Shown here piece by piece: positions 54,294 through 62,616 of a stretch of DNA of 64,000 nucleotides. The stretch lies in assembly GCA_963727755.1 (NCBI GenBank), contig CAVSHN010000015.1, positions 310,001 through 374,000 of the forward strand, read 5' to 3'. The stretch is from DASYAN01 sp963727755. GTDB lineage: Bacteria; Chloroflexota; Ktedonobacteria; Ktedonobacterales; Ktedonobacteraceae. Under the pieces are notes generated by a model, which searched no databases, was not told where the DNA came from, and saw nothing but the letters and a program-made list of their open reading frames with translations. Position 1 is the first letter of the stretch. Each line of letters opens with the position of its first letter. The translations under genes and the position numbers were made by a program.

Positions 54294-56276
54294 ATGAGAA
54301 AAAAGCGGCAGCCTCTCATTTGGATTCTATCGTGCGCTCTGATCTTCAGCCTTGTTACTGCTACCTCCAGTAGGGTCCAGGCTCAGGATAGCACGATTGA
54401 CGTCAATGGTCAGGACAGCGGGAGGATCTTCGATGGGGTGGGGGCTCTCAGCGGTGGTGGTGGAACCTCACGTTTGCTGATCGACTATCCGCCCAAACAG
54501 CGGAAACAAATTCTTGATTACCTCTTCAAACCGAACTATGGAGCCAGTCTCCAGATTTTAAAGGTGGAGATTGGCAGCGATACGGACACCACCGAAGGGG
54601 CCGAGGCCAGCTCCCAGCGTACTCCCACGGATCAGAATTACCATCGTGGTTATGAATGGTGGCTGATGGAACAGGCCAAGCTGCGCAATCCGCATATCAA
54701 GCTCTACGGTCTGGAATGGGGAGCCCCTGGCTGGTTCCATGGCGGTTTCTGGTCACAGGACAATATTCACTACATTATCAACTGGATCAAACATGCCCAG
54801 TCAGATCATCACCTGCACATTGACTACATTGGTGGCTGGAATGAGAAAGGCTATGATAAGACCTGGTATGAAGACCTCAAGAGTGCTCTGAAGAGCAACG
54901 GTTTACACACGAAGGTCGTGGGGTCAGACGATTTTGGTGGTGGAGCGTGGCGAATCGGTTCCGATATGCTCAATGATCCGGCATTGAATGGGGCTGTGGA
55001 TATCGTGGGTGGGCACTATCCCTGTGCCTATAGTGGAAGCGTGGGTCAGACGTGTGCAAGTGACACAGATATTCTGGCCTTGAACAAACCCATCTGGCAA
55101 AGTGAAGCCGGGTCCGCTCATTATGATTATGGTGCTGCTGCTCTCGCTCAAACCATTACGCATGGCTACATTGATGACAAAATTACAGCTACGATCAACT
55201 GGACTGTGGTGAATGCTTGGTATGATACGCTGCCTTATGCAGGCGATGGGCTGATGCAGGCCAATCAACCCTGGTCTGGTTACTATTATGTGGCCAAAAG
55301 CATCTGGGTCACCGCCCACATGACCCAGTTTGCCAAACCCGGTTGGCAATTTCTCGACGGGGCCTCTGGTAACCTAGCAGGGGATCGCAGCAATGGGACC
55401 TACCTTTCGCTCAAATCCCCCAATGGCAAGGACTACAGTATCTACATTGAGACAGCGTCTGCAAATGCGGCTCAGACGGTCACCTTCCAGGTGTCCCATG
55501 GTCTCTCCACTGGCACCGTCCACGTCTGGATGACTGACCTCAGTTCGTCAAATATCAGTGACTGGTTTGTCCAGCAGAAGCGTATTACCCCCCACAATGG
55601 TACGTTTTCTCTGACCCTGCAGCCACACCATATCTATAGCCTGACTACCACCTCAGGTCAGAGCAAGGGGACGGCTACTTCACCTGCCCAAGCCAGCTTG
55701 AAACTGCCCTACCGCGACAACTTCAAGCATTACCGTACTGGGCAAATTCCCCGTTATTTCTCCACGCTGAACGGGGCCTATGAGACCGCTCTCTGCGCTA
55801 GCCCACACAAGCGCATGTGTCTGCGCCAGGTTATTTCGATTCCTCCCATCACCTGGATGAATGGTCCTGATCCCTTAACCGTGGTTGGAGATCCGAACTG
55901 GACTAATTACCAGGTGAGCATGGATGCCTTGATGGAGCAGGCAGGCTACATTGATCTGATCGGGGGGATCAAGAGCCAAGGCGGCAATCACGTTGACGGC
56001 TATCATCTGCACTTTACCAATGATGGGAGTTGGAAACTCACTACAGCAAAGGGGGGCTCAGAAACCATACTGGCCTCTGGGACAACTTCCTTTGGGCTCA
56101 ACACTTGGCATCACCTCACTTTGAAAATGAAGGCAGGTACGGTGGAGGCCTCGATCGATAACAAATCTCTGGCAACCGTCAATGACTCCACCTTCTTGGC
56201 AGGGCAAGTGGGCATCCAAGTTGCCTCTTGGATCAATGCCCAATTTGATAACTTTGCTGTCACTCCACTCTCCTAA
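54294..56276 (+). CDS. GH59 galactocerebrosidase-like secreted hydrolase, copy 3
   Basis: 660 residues, same domains as copy 2: signal peptide (LIWILSCALIFSLVTATSS), barrel with Glu184 (GGWNEKG) and Glu271 (WQSEAG), beta sandwich and C-terminal lectin-like domain ending QFDNFAVTPLS. The N-terminal linker is four residues shorter. The main differences to copy 2 lie in the loops around residues 205-265 and 575-600, near the active-site face and in the last domain, so the copies may differ in substrate. The start-to-start distance to copy 2 is 2282 bp, which is the duplicated unit. Confidence 0.9.
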   Translation: MRKKRQPLIWILSCALIFSLVTATSSRVQAQDSTIDVNGQDSGRIFDGVGALSGGGGTSRLLIDYPPKQRKQILDYLFKPNYGASLQILKVEIGSDTDTTEGAEASSQRTPTDQNYHRGYEWWLMEQAKLRNPHIKLYGLEWGAPGWFHGGFWSQDNIHYIINWIKHAQSDHHLHIDYIGGWNEKGYDKTWYEDLKSALKSNGLHTKVVGSDDFGGGAWRIGSDMLNDPALNGAVDIVGGHYPCAYSGSVGQTCASDTDILALNKPIWQSEAGSAHYDYGAAALAQTITHGYIDDKITATINWTVVNAWYDTLPYAGDGLMQANQPWSGYYYVAKSIWVTAHMTQFAKPGWQFLDGASGNLAGDRSNGTYLSLKSPNGKDYSIYIETASANAAQTVTFQVSHGLSTGTVHVWMTDLSSSNISDWFVQQKRITPHNGTFSLTLQPHHIYSLTTTSGQSKGTATSPAQASLKLPYRDNFKHYRTGQIPRYFSTLNGAYETALCASPHKRMCLRQVISIPPITWMNGPDPLTVVGDPNWTNYQVSMDALMEQAGYIDLIGGIKSQGGNHVDGYHLHFTNDGSWKLTTAKGGSETILASGTTSFGLNTWHHLTLKMKAGTVEASIDNKSLATVNDSTFLAGQVGIQVASWINAQFDNFAVTPLS

Positions 56277-56320
56277 ACGCTCATGATTCTCTGATGATGA
56301 CATACACGAAGAACACAAAC

Positions 56321-56359
56321 AGGATACCCTGAAAAATAGAGGGTATCCTGTCTTTCCTT
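56321..56359 (+). terminator. Terminator after GH59 copy 3
   Basis: AGGATACCCT and AGGGTATCCT perfect 10-bp arms, loop of about nine bases, then GTCTTTCCTTT. Confidence 0.75.
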
Positions 56360-56420
56360 TATTAGTGCTCTTAAGAGGCTTCCCTGTCTCGTTCTTTTCC
56401 CACAAATGTACAAAGCGAGT

Positions 56421-57407
56421 TCAGAAATCGCCAGAATTTCCACCACCATCTCCACCAAAATCTCCTCCACTATCACCACCGCCAAAGTCTCCTACGCTTC
56501 CACCACCAAAATCTCCTCCACTATCACCACCTCCAAAGTCTCCTACGCTTCCACCACCATACTGACTAGGATCGCCAGGAAATCCTTGATTACCTCCATA
56601 GTCGCCCTGACCTTCTCTCGCCTCGCGCTCACCGCGTTCTTTCCCCAACTCATAGCCAAGCAAGCCACCAGCTGCTGCACCTAGACCACCTGCCGCCCAG
56701 GGATTGACCCCACCACCTTGCTGTGGGGGATAACCAGGACCATAGTTAGGCGGGTAATTCCCCTGATATGGCTGATCATACTGAGGCCGATTAAAAGGCA
56801 AACCTCCTGAGCGACGACCCTTGATTACGAAGAAGGCAAGCAGTCCAAGAATGACTAAACCGACCAAACACCATAGTCCATTTAGCCCACCACCTGATGC
56901 AGGAGCAGGATTTGGACCCCTCGAACGGCCTCTTTCTACAGGACCAGTTGAGACAACATTCCCCAGCGTCTGCAAAGCGCTAACTGTTGCAGATGTGTAG
57001 TCACCTCCACTGCTCTGATAGCTATTTCTAAAAGAGCTTATGACACTGTCTGCTGCTGAGTTCGAGAGTGGCACTGCACTGCCAGCAACGACTGTCACAC
57101 GGCGAGGATTCGCACTAATGGCCATCACGATCATATTCGCATTGGCCACATGGCCACGAGCACGCTGCTCAAACTGGAGACTTGTACCTGAAAAATTCTG
57201 CGTTGTATATATATCAATAGGATATCGCAGAGATGCTCCTGCACTTCTCACTTGATTATGGTCAAGCATACCCGCTGCATCAGCTATCTTGTTCACACTC
57301 GCCCATGCATTCACTATTGTCATCAGCCACAAACTACATATAGCAATACTTATTAGTAATCCTCTGCTCATTCTTGTTAGCAGAAGATAGAAACCCAATT
57401 TATTCAT
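56421..57407 (-). CDS. TPM-domain-like membrane protein with Gly-rich tail
   Basis: From ATG 57407: a signal or anchor helix (LLISIAICSLWLMTIVNAWA), then an outer domain of about 115 residues with MLDHNQVRSAG, YPIDIYTTQNF, RARGHVANANMIVMAI, typical of TPM (YgcG-like) domains. A second membrane helix (GLWCLVGLVILGLLAFFVIKG), a Pro/Tyr/Gln-rich stretch, and a tail of repeated GGDFGGGSVGDFGGGDSG units follow. YgcG-like proteins are linked to membrane quality control or photosystem repair elsewhere; the role here is open. An in-frame ATG at 57455 is a possible longer start with little support. Confidence 0.65.
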   Translation of the reverse strand: MNKLGFYLLLTRMSRGLLISIAICSLWLMTIVNAWASVNKIADAAGMLDHNQVRSAGASLRYPIDIYTTQNFSGTSLQFEQRARGHVANANMIVMAISANPRRVTVVAGSAVPLSNSAADSVISSFRNSYQSSGGDYTSATVSALQTLGNVVSTGPVERGRSRGPNPAPASGGGLNGLWCLVGLVILGLLAFFVIKGRRSGGLPFNRPQYDQPYQGNYPPNYGPGYPPQQGGGVNPWAAGGLGAAAGGLLGYELGKERGEREAREGQGDYGGNQGFPGDPSQYGGGSVGDFGGGDSGGDFGGGSVGDFGGGDSGGDFGGDGGGNSGDF

Positions 57408-57538
57408 AGTTTCACTTTTTCCCTTTCTTAGCACCATTGTCAAAGGTCGCTTCATTATAGTCTACGAAGTAACTGACCTATACGTTTCTTGTCTGCTTGG
57501 AGAAGGTCGAAGTTCATTCTGATGATATCTCGAGGCAT

Positions 57539-57626
57539 AAAAAAACCAGCTTCGACTTTGTCTCTCTAAAATAAGTTCCAACATCATGCATGAATTGGTT
57601 AGATCGAAGCTGATATAAATATTATA
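57539..57626 (-). ncRNA. Candidate small RNA with terminator, antisense-like to the peptide starts
   Basis: On the minus strand CAGCTTCGA (57612-57604) and TCGAAGCTG (57555-57547) are perfect 9-bp arms followed by seven T (57545-57539), a strong terminator. A TATAAT (57626-57621) and TTGACA (57640-57635) lie just upstream, though their spacing does not match one promoter. The loop contains TCATGCATGA, a 10-nt self-complementary word that also spans the start codon of both peptide genes. It could be a small RNA of about 75 nt or merely a terminator of a longer transcript. Confidence 0.4.
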
Positions 57627-57798
57627 CCTTGCACTGTCAATAGTTTCGACTGAGAAATTCTCTATTTTTCGAGCTTATATCAAAACGTCGGATTGCGGAA
57701 TGTGAGGTTGACAAAGATCAATTTATATCCATCAATCTTAACCAAAACTTCACTAGTTCTCAATAAGATTAAACTCATCAACAACTCATAATAACAAG

Positions 57799-57814
57799 TG
57801 TCATATCAATGACA
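57799..57814. promoter_or_regulatory. Operator-like inverted repeat before peptide 1
   Basis: TGTCAT-ATCA-ATGACA, perfect 6-bp arms, 50 bp before the start. An identical site is at 58269-58284 before peptide 2. Confidence 0.45.
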
Positions 57815-57864
57815 AAAACTACAGTAAGTAGTCCATTGAAGAAAATGAAAGGTTTTTTACTATC

Positions 57865-58089
57865 ATGCATGAACTAAACGAACAAGAACTTGAACTGGTT
57901 ATGGGTGGTACTATCGTAGCAGGTGCTGACGGTGGTGCTAAAGCATCCCGTGGATACGCTCAAACCCACGCTAAATCAAGTATACTTGTCCTATGTCCGT
58001 GGAACACAATGGCATCGGCAAGTGACGAGAGTCTGGCAGTCGGAAAGTCGCCCACGGCTATGAGTGAATCATCAGTTATGAGCTATTAA
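57865..58089 (+). CDS. Double-glycine leader peptide (bacteriocin-like), copy 1
   Basis: 74 residues. The start MHELNEQELELVMGG is a textbook double-glycine leader (LN..EL..V.GG) cut by C39-peptidase ABC exporters. The mature part would have 59 residues beginning TIVAGADGGAKASRGYAQ, with a single Cys, several Ser and Ala, and no clear helix. It might be a class II bacteriocin, a signal peptide, or a RiPP precursor. About 150 bp upstream are shared with copy 2. No exporter, immunity or modification gene lies in the window. The ribosome site GAAAGG is 12 nt from ATG, separated by a T-run. Confidence 0.7.
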   Translation: MHELNEQELELVMGGTIVAGADGGAKASRGYAQTHAKSSILVLCPWNTMASASDESLAVGKSPTAMSESSVMSY

Positions 58090-58103
58090 TTTGATTAATT
58101 AGT

Positions 58104-58148
58104 AAGGCTAGTAGTTCGTCCTAGGCGGACTACTAGCCTTCTTTTTGT
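58104..58148 (+). terminator. Terminator after peptide 1
   Basis: AAGGCTAGTAGT and ACTACTAGCCTT are perfect 12-bp arms followed by CTTTTTG. Confidence 0.85.
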
Positions 58149-58268
58149 TCTCCAGGCTTTTCATCTATTTGCTTAGGTTAAGGATTATAAATTTATGTCT
58201 AGCAATCTTAACCAAAGCTTTACTAGTTCTCAATAAGATTGAGATTATTAATAACTCATAATAACAAG

Positions 58269-58284
58269 TGTCATATCAATGACA
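58269..58284. promoter_or_regulatory. Operator-like inverted repeat before peptide 2
   Basis: Same 16 bp as at 57799-57814. Confidence 0.45.
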
Positions 58285-58336
58285 AAAACTACAGTAAGTA
58301 GTTCATTGAAGAGAATGAAAGGCTTTTTTTACTATC

Positions 58337-58549
58337 ATGCATGAACTAAACGAACAAGAACTTGAACAGGTTATTGGTGGTGCTTTGTCAGGTTATGCTT
58401 ATGGTGATGCGCACGCATGCCGTGGCTTTGCTAAAACTGACACTAAGGCAGTTTTGTTTACAGATCCTTACGTAGGCGCAGATAGTTCGGATAAGGCAGG
58501 CGGGATAAATCCCATTGTTTCGGGTGGAGCAGTAGTCACTTACAAGTAA
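58337..58549 (+). CDS. Double-glycine leader peptide (bacteriocin-like), copy 2
   Basis: 70 residues. The leader MHELNEQELEQVIGG differs from copy 1 in two residues. The mature part (55 residues, ALSGYAYGDAHACRGFAKTD ... VSGGAVVTYK; shortened) keeps the pattern G.A.A..RG.A.T..K at its start but differs after it. It also has one Cys. A conserved leader with diverged core is what toxin or signal precursors show after duplication. Its terminator arms (GGCTAGTAGT at 58566 and ACTAGCC at 58678) are separated by about 100 bp of extra sequence. Confidence 0.7.
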   Translation: MHELNEQELEQVIGGALSGYAYGDAHACRGFAKTDTKAVLFTDPYVGADSSDKAGGINPIVSGGAVVTYK

Positions 58550-58678
58550 TTTGATGCACTAGATGAGGCTAGTAGTTTGTTCTACAGCAGTTCGCCGAAG
58601 CCTTGAAACTCATTCTGCGAAGCTTTGATGCCTTCGCACGCGGGTCAATGTTTCTGGGCACTGCTATCGGCAAGATTA

Positions 58679-58876
58679 CTAGCCTTCTTTCTTTAGCACC
58701 ATTCTCAAAGGCGTAATATGAGCTGCTTGATTATACTTCATTACCTGTTCTAGTATATAAGGCTTTCCTCTTCTCCCATAAACCATTCCAACTTCTAATC
58801 CAACATGCTTAAGCAGCTTTTTAGCCACAGGCTCATCCGCTAATCCCTCCACAACAAGAATGTTGACTGGCACCAT
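58679..58876 (-). pseudogene. Toprim/DUF-like 'DEPVAKKLL' protein, C-terminally truncated
   Basis: The 65 residues MVPVNILVVEGLADEPVAKK, LLKHVGLEVGMVYGRRGK and ILEQVMKYNQAA match the start of proteins with a toprim-like fold (VEG..DE..), often found near defence or ATPase genes. The fold needs about 150 more residues with a D-x-D; here the frame ends in LRMVLKKEG. A longer frame to 59017 adds residues without homology. I treat it as a remnant. Confidence 0.45.
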
Positions 58877-59078
58877 TATGGATTTGTCCCTCTCCACTCT
58901 TCTCCAAAAAGCGAAAGCCGATCTGCTTTTATTTCTCGGAAATGCTATTGCTACCCCTTTTCCTAGCTTCCCTATGGGAAAAATAGATAACTTCTCTGTC
59001 ATTGATACCCTTTGCATGATACAATAAGAAACAGAATAACCCTGGAAATATTTTGTGCATGGAGCTTGAGTACATCAC

Positions 59079-60666
59079 ATGAATACAACCTTTTCCGGGC
59101 GGCATCGCCCTTTTGTTTTGATTATTATGGATGGCTGGGAAATCAACCCGCGTAAGGAAGGAAACGCCATCGCACTCGCGCGAACACCCAACATCGATAA
59201 ACTTGCACGCGAATGGCCTCATACCGCAGTCAAAACCTCTGGCCTAGCAGTTGGCTTACCTGAGGGCCAGATGGGGAACTCTGAGGTTGGGCACCAGAAT
59301 ATCGGTGCAGGCAAGCGCGTTCTACAGGACTACACACGTATCAGTGAGTCAATTTAGGATGGCTCTTTCTTCCAAATCCGGCAATCCTCAAGGCTATCGC
59401 GCACGTTAAGAAAAATCAGTCTCAGTTGCACATTTGTGGCTTACTCGGTAATGGCGGCGTCCATGCCCATGAGTCGCATTTGGAGGCTTTGCTACGCCTA
59501 GCTCAGGCCCATCAGCTTGAGCACGTTTATATCCATTCGTTTACCGATGGACGCGATACTTCTCCCACGGGCGGAGTCGATTTTTATGCGGCGTCTCGAG
59601 GCTCGTGCCAAAGAGATTGGTGGCGATCATCCTGCAAAAGTCGCTACTGTCAGTGGACGCTACTATGCCATGGACCGCGACAATCGCTGGGATCGTACTG
59701 GGATAACCTACTTCGCGATGACACGAGGGGATGGCTTGCGGGCTAGTTCCGCGCCTCGCTGCTATCCAGCAGTCCTATGACAAACATGTAACGGATGAAT
59801 TTATCGTTCCCACAGTTATTATTGAAGATGGGTATCCGGTAACCACAGTCAAAGAGGGGGATGCCATCATTCATTACAATTTCCGTCCAGATCGTGCACG
59901 CCAACTTACAAAAGCCTTTGTAATGCCAAATTTGCCTCCACAGGCTGAGGGTAAATTTGACCGGGGACCACGCTTCAAGGATCAGGTCTTTGTGATGATG
60001 ACACAGTACGAGGAAGGGCTTGAGGCCGAAGTGGCCTATTGAGCTGACGAGGTAGATAGGCCACTGGCTCGTGTTATTTCCGATTGCAGCATGACACAAT
60101 TCCACACGGCTGAAACAGAGAAGTATGCTCACGTCACCTTCTTTATAAATGGTCGTCGTGAAGTGCCCTTCCCCGGCGAAGATCGTATTCTGGTGCCCTC
60201 ACCAAAGGTTCCGACCTACGATCTACAGCCGGAGATGAGTGCGGCAGGCATCACCGACACAGCCATCGAGCCTATTCGCAGTGGGCAATACGATCTCATC
60301 ATTATGAACTATGCCAATGCTGATATGGTAGGATATACCGGCGTGCTTGAGGCCACTATTAAGGCTGCTGAGACAGTTGATACCAGTGTTGGACGCGTCG
60401 TGGAAGCTACCCTCGCCGTTGGTGGCAATATCCTCATTACTGCTGACCACGGCAATGCAGAACAATTGATTGAGTATGATACGGGCAAACCGCTTACCGC
60501 TCACACAACCCATCCTGTTCCGCTCTATCTGGTAGTGCCACGTTTAGCACAGGCCCATCTACGTCAAGATGGTATCCTAGCAGATGTTTCCCCAACTATC
60601 TTACAGATTATGGGTATTCCCCAACCGAAAGAGATGCAAGGCAAATCACTTGTTTTGCCACTATAA
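59079..60666 (+). pseudogene. gpmI: 2,3-bisphosphoglycerate-independent phosphoglycerate mutase, multiply disrupted
   Basis: GpmI interconverts 3- and 2-phosphoglycerate with two manganese ions. Pieces in three frames cover the protein: PFVLIIMDGWEINPRKEGNA and GQMGNSEVGHQNIGAGK (catalytic Ser), then LLGNGGVHAHESHLEALL, FTDGRDTSP, GRYYAMDRDNRWDR, DGYPVTTVKEGDAIIHYNFR, HTAETEKYAHVTFFING, and ILITADHGNAEQL. Between them lie a TAG (59355), a missing base (about 59381), an extra T (about 59583), an extra C (about 59753) and a TGA (60040). Two nonsense codons plus three indels suggest true decay. Another phosphoglycerate mutase is then required elsewhere. Confidence 0.88.
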
Positions 60667-60673
60667 CTAAAAA

Positions 60674-60714
60674 AAGTTATCCAATATTTAGCCAAAATGT
60701 GGATAGCTTCTTTT
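60674..60714. terminator. Bidirectional terminator between gpmI and the GlmL-like gene
   Basis: AAGTTATCC and GGATAGCTT arms (one G-U) are flanked by A-rich sequence on the left and CTTTTTG on the right, so it works for both convergent genes. Confidence 0.7.
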
Positions 60715-60739
60715 TGTGGAAAAACTTGCTACTCCCTTT

Positions 60740-62535
60740 TCATGCACCGAGGGCTTGTGCCCATTGCATGAGACGTGCCTGACGTTCTGCCTCATTGGAC
60801 GGCAAGGTTAAAGGTCGACCACGAGCATCAATAATGAGACCAACCAAACCACCATCAATCTCTTCGGCTGCACGTGCACGCTCTCCTAGTCCCAATCCGA
60901 CATCAACGTTTGGAGCCGGGAACAACGTGAGCATTGCCTGTTCATTAACGCCTAATGGAATAACCTCAATCGAGCCTGCGACCACCTCAATGGTCACCTG
61001 TTTACCATTACTATATTCAAGGTTAACAGTCACCGCCAGTTGCCCTGGCTGAAGCTGACCAAAGGGAATAACACACGTGCCAAGGCGGTACGATACAGCA
61101 TCATTTTCATTAACTTGGACAGCTGCAATTGGCGCAACCGTTGCAACAGCTCCAAGTTGTGAGACAAGCATGGTACGATCAATTAGAAGCGAGGTGACTC
61201 CACGTGGTTGAAGCGCATCAAGTAACATCATGGCAATCTGCCCATATTTGGGAGCATGTGCCAACACTCCACCAGTAGCTAAAAGCAGATCGATGCTAGG
61301 CCACTCTGTACTGTTGCCTCGTGCCGCCTCAAAAGTCACAGCCATCGCTTCGCGTGCAAATGCCTGGATCGACGCTGTAACTCCCAGGTATTGGTAGGTA
61401 GCGTATGAGGGTGAGTTGTGCGATTGAGCACAAATTGCCGTATCTGCTCTTCGGAAACACTAAACGGTAACCAGCGTGCAATACGTTCCAGCCCTACTTG
61501 CTGGAAAAGATACTCCATACCAGGACCTACGCCCACCTCACAGTTCACATTGGGAATGAACTCACCTTGCTCACCTGCCAGCATCATTGTCGTGGTTGCC
61601 CCACCAACGTCTACAGTAGCCACGTTCATGGAATAATGCTGTGCCAGGAAACGCACCAAGCTACTCAATGAGGTTGCAGAAGCCAGAGGTGCAGACTTAG
61701 ACCAGCTATGCAATCGTTGATATCCAGGCAGTTTCTGGATGACTTCGTGCTCATGCAAGGCACTCAAAGCTGTGCTAACCTGTCCCAATTGCGCCTGGGA
61801 AACTAACGATTCAACATGGTTCACATCGGCAATACCCTGTAGCATGCGCCGCACTGCCTCTACATACTGGGGAGCCCCGGCATAGATAACCGAATAAGGG
61901 ACTGGCATACTGCCTTGAGCACTACGCTCTCGGGCAGACCTTACCAGTAATTGGCAGGCTTCCTGCAAAGCAGCTGGCCCTCCAGGACCCTCAGCCAGAC
62001 CAACAATAAGAACCACTCCCGATTGCACTTCATGAATATACTCCAATTGCCGTGTCCACTCCTGAGTAATACGTTCCGGTGTCCACGACCCCCCAACGCC
62101 ACCAATAGCGTTAGGGCCTGCTGGAGTAGTTGCTGCGACATATGAAGGGGAAGGTACTACGTATATCTGAGCATATAAACCAGAGACAGCTTGCGCCGCC
62201 AGATTCTCCAATGCGGGGGAGACCCCACCCATCACCATGACGCGCAATGGATCACCTGCACTGACCACAGAAACGAAGAGATCTACGCCATCGCCGTTCG
62301 TTCGTTCAGGTGAAATTATCTGCTTACTCTCATCAATAAAATGTCGTCCAGTGATAAACTCAATGGTCTGAACAGCCTGAATAATACCGTTTGTAATGTC
62401 CTGGCGTGGTTGCAGCGCTGTCGTTGGAGCTTCTCCACGTGCCATCAGACGATACTGACCCTCTACCAAACCAAATAGAGAGGCCTTTGTAAAGACAGCT
62501 CCACAATCAACGGCCAAGAGAGAGTGGGGGACCAT
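60740..62535 (-). pseudogene. GlmL/MutL-like ASKHA protein, single-base frameshift
   Basis: From ATG 62535 (AAGGAG upstream) the protein has the ATPase-fold start SLLAVDCGAVFTKASLFGLV, YRLMARGEAPTTAL, DGVDLFVSVVSAGDPLRVMV and TVDVGGATTTMMLAG, as in the glutamate mutase L (GlmL/MutL) family of actin/hsp70-like proteins. Near 61376 one A is missing. The other frame continues ASIQAFAREAMAVTFEAARG, LLLATGGVLAHAPKYGQ to 60740. The intact form would have about 598 residues. GlmL is thought to help B12-dependent mutases, but no glmS/glmE lies in the window; in Chloroflexota such genes are often alone. Confidence 0.75.
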
Positions 62536-62616
62536 TACATTTTTCTCCTTAGTTGGACCCTGTCCCCCCTCTGGATAGAGTTGTGTTTGCATTTCTGGTA
62601 TCCTCTATCTCTGCAG

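Larger units (their letters stand above)
57408..57864. other. Regulatory region between TPM-like gene and peptide genes
   Basis: It holds the structured-RNA candidate (57539-57612), the AATCTTA/TAAGATT inverted repeat near 57735-57770 and the operator-like repeat at 57799-57814. There is no protein gene. Confidence 0.5.
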
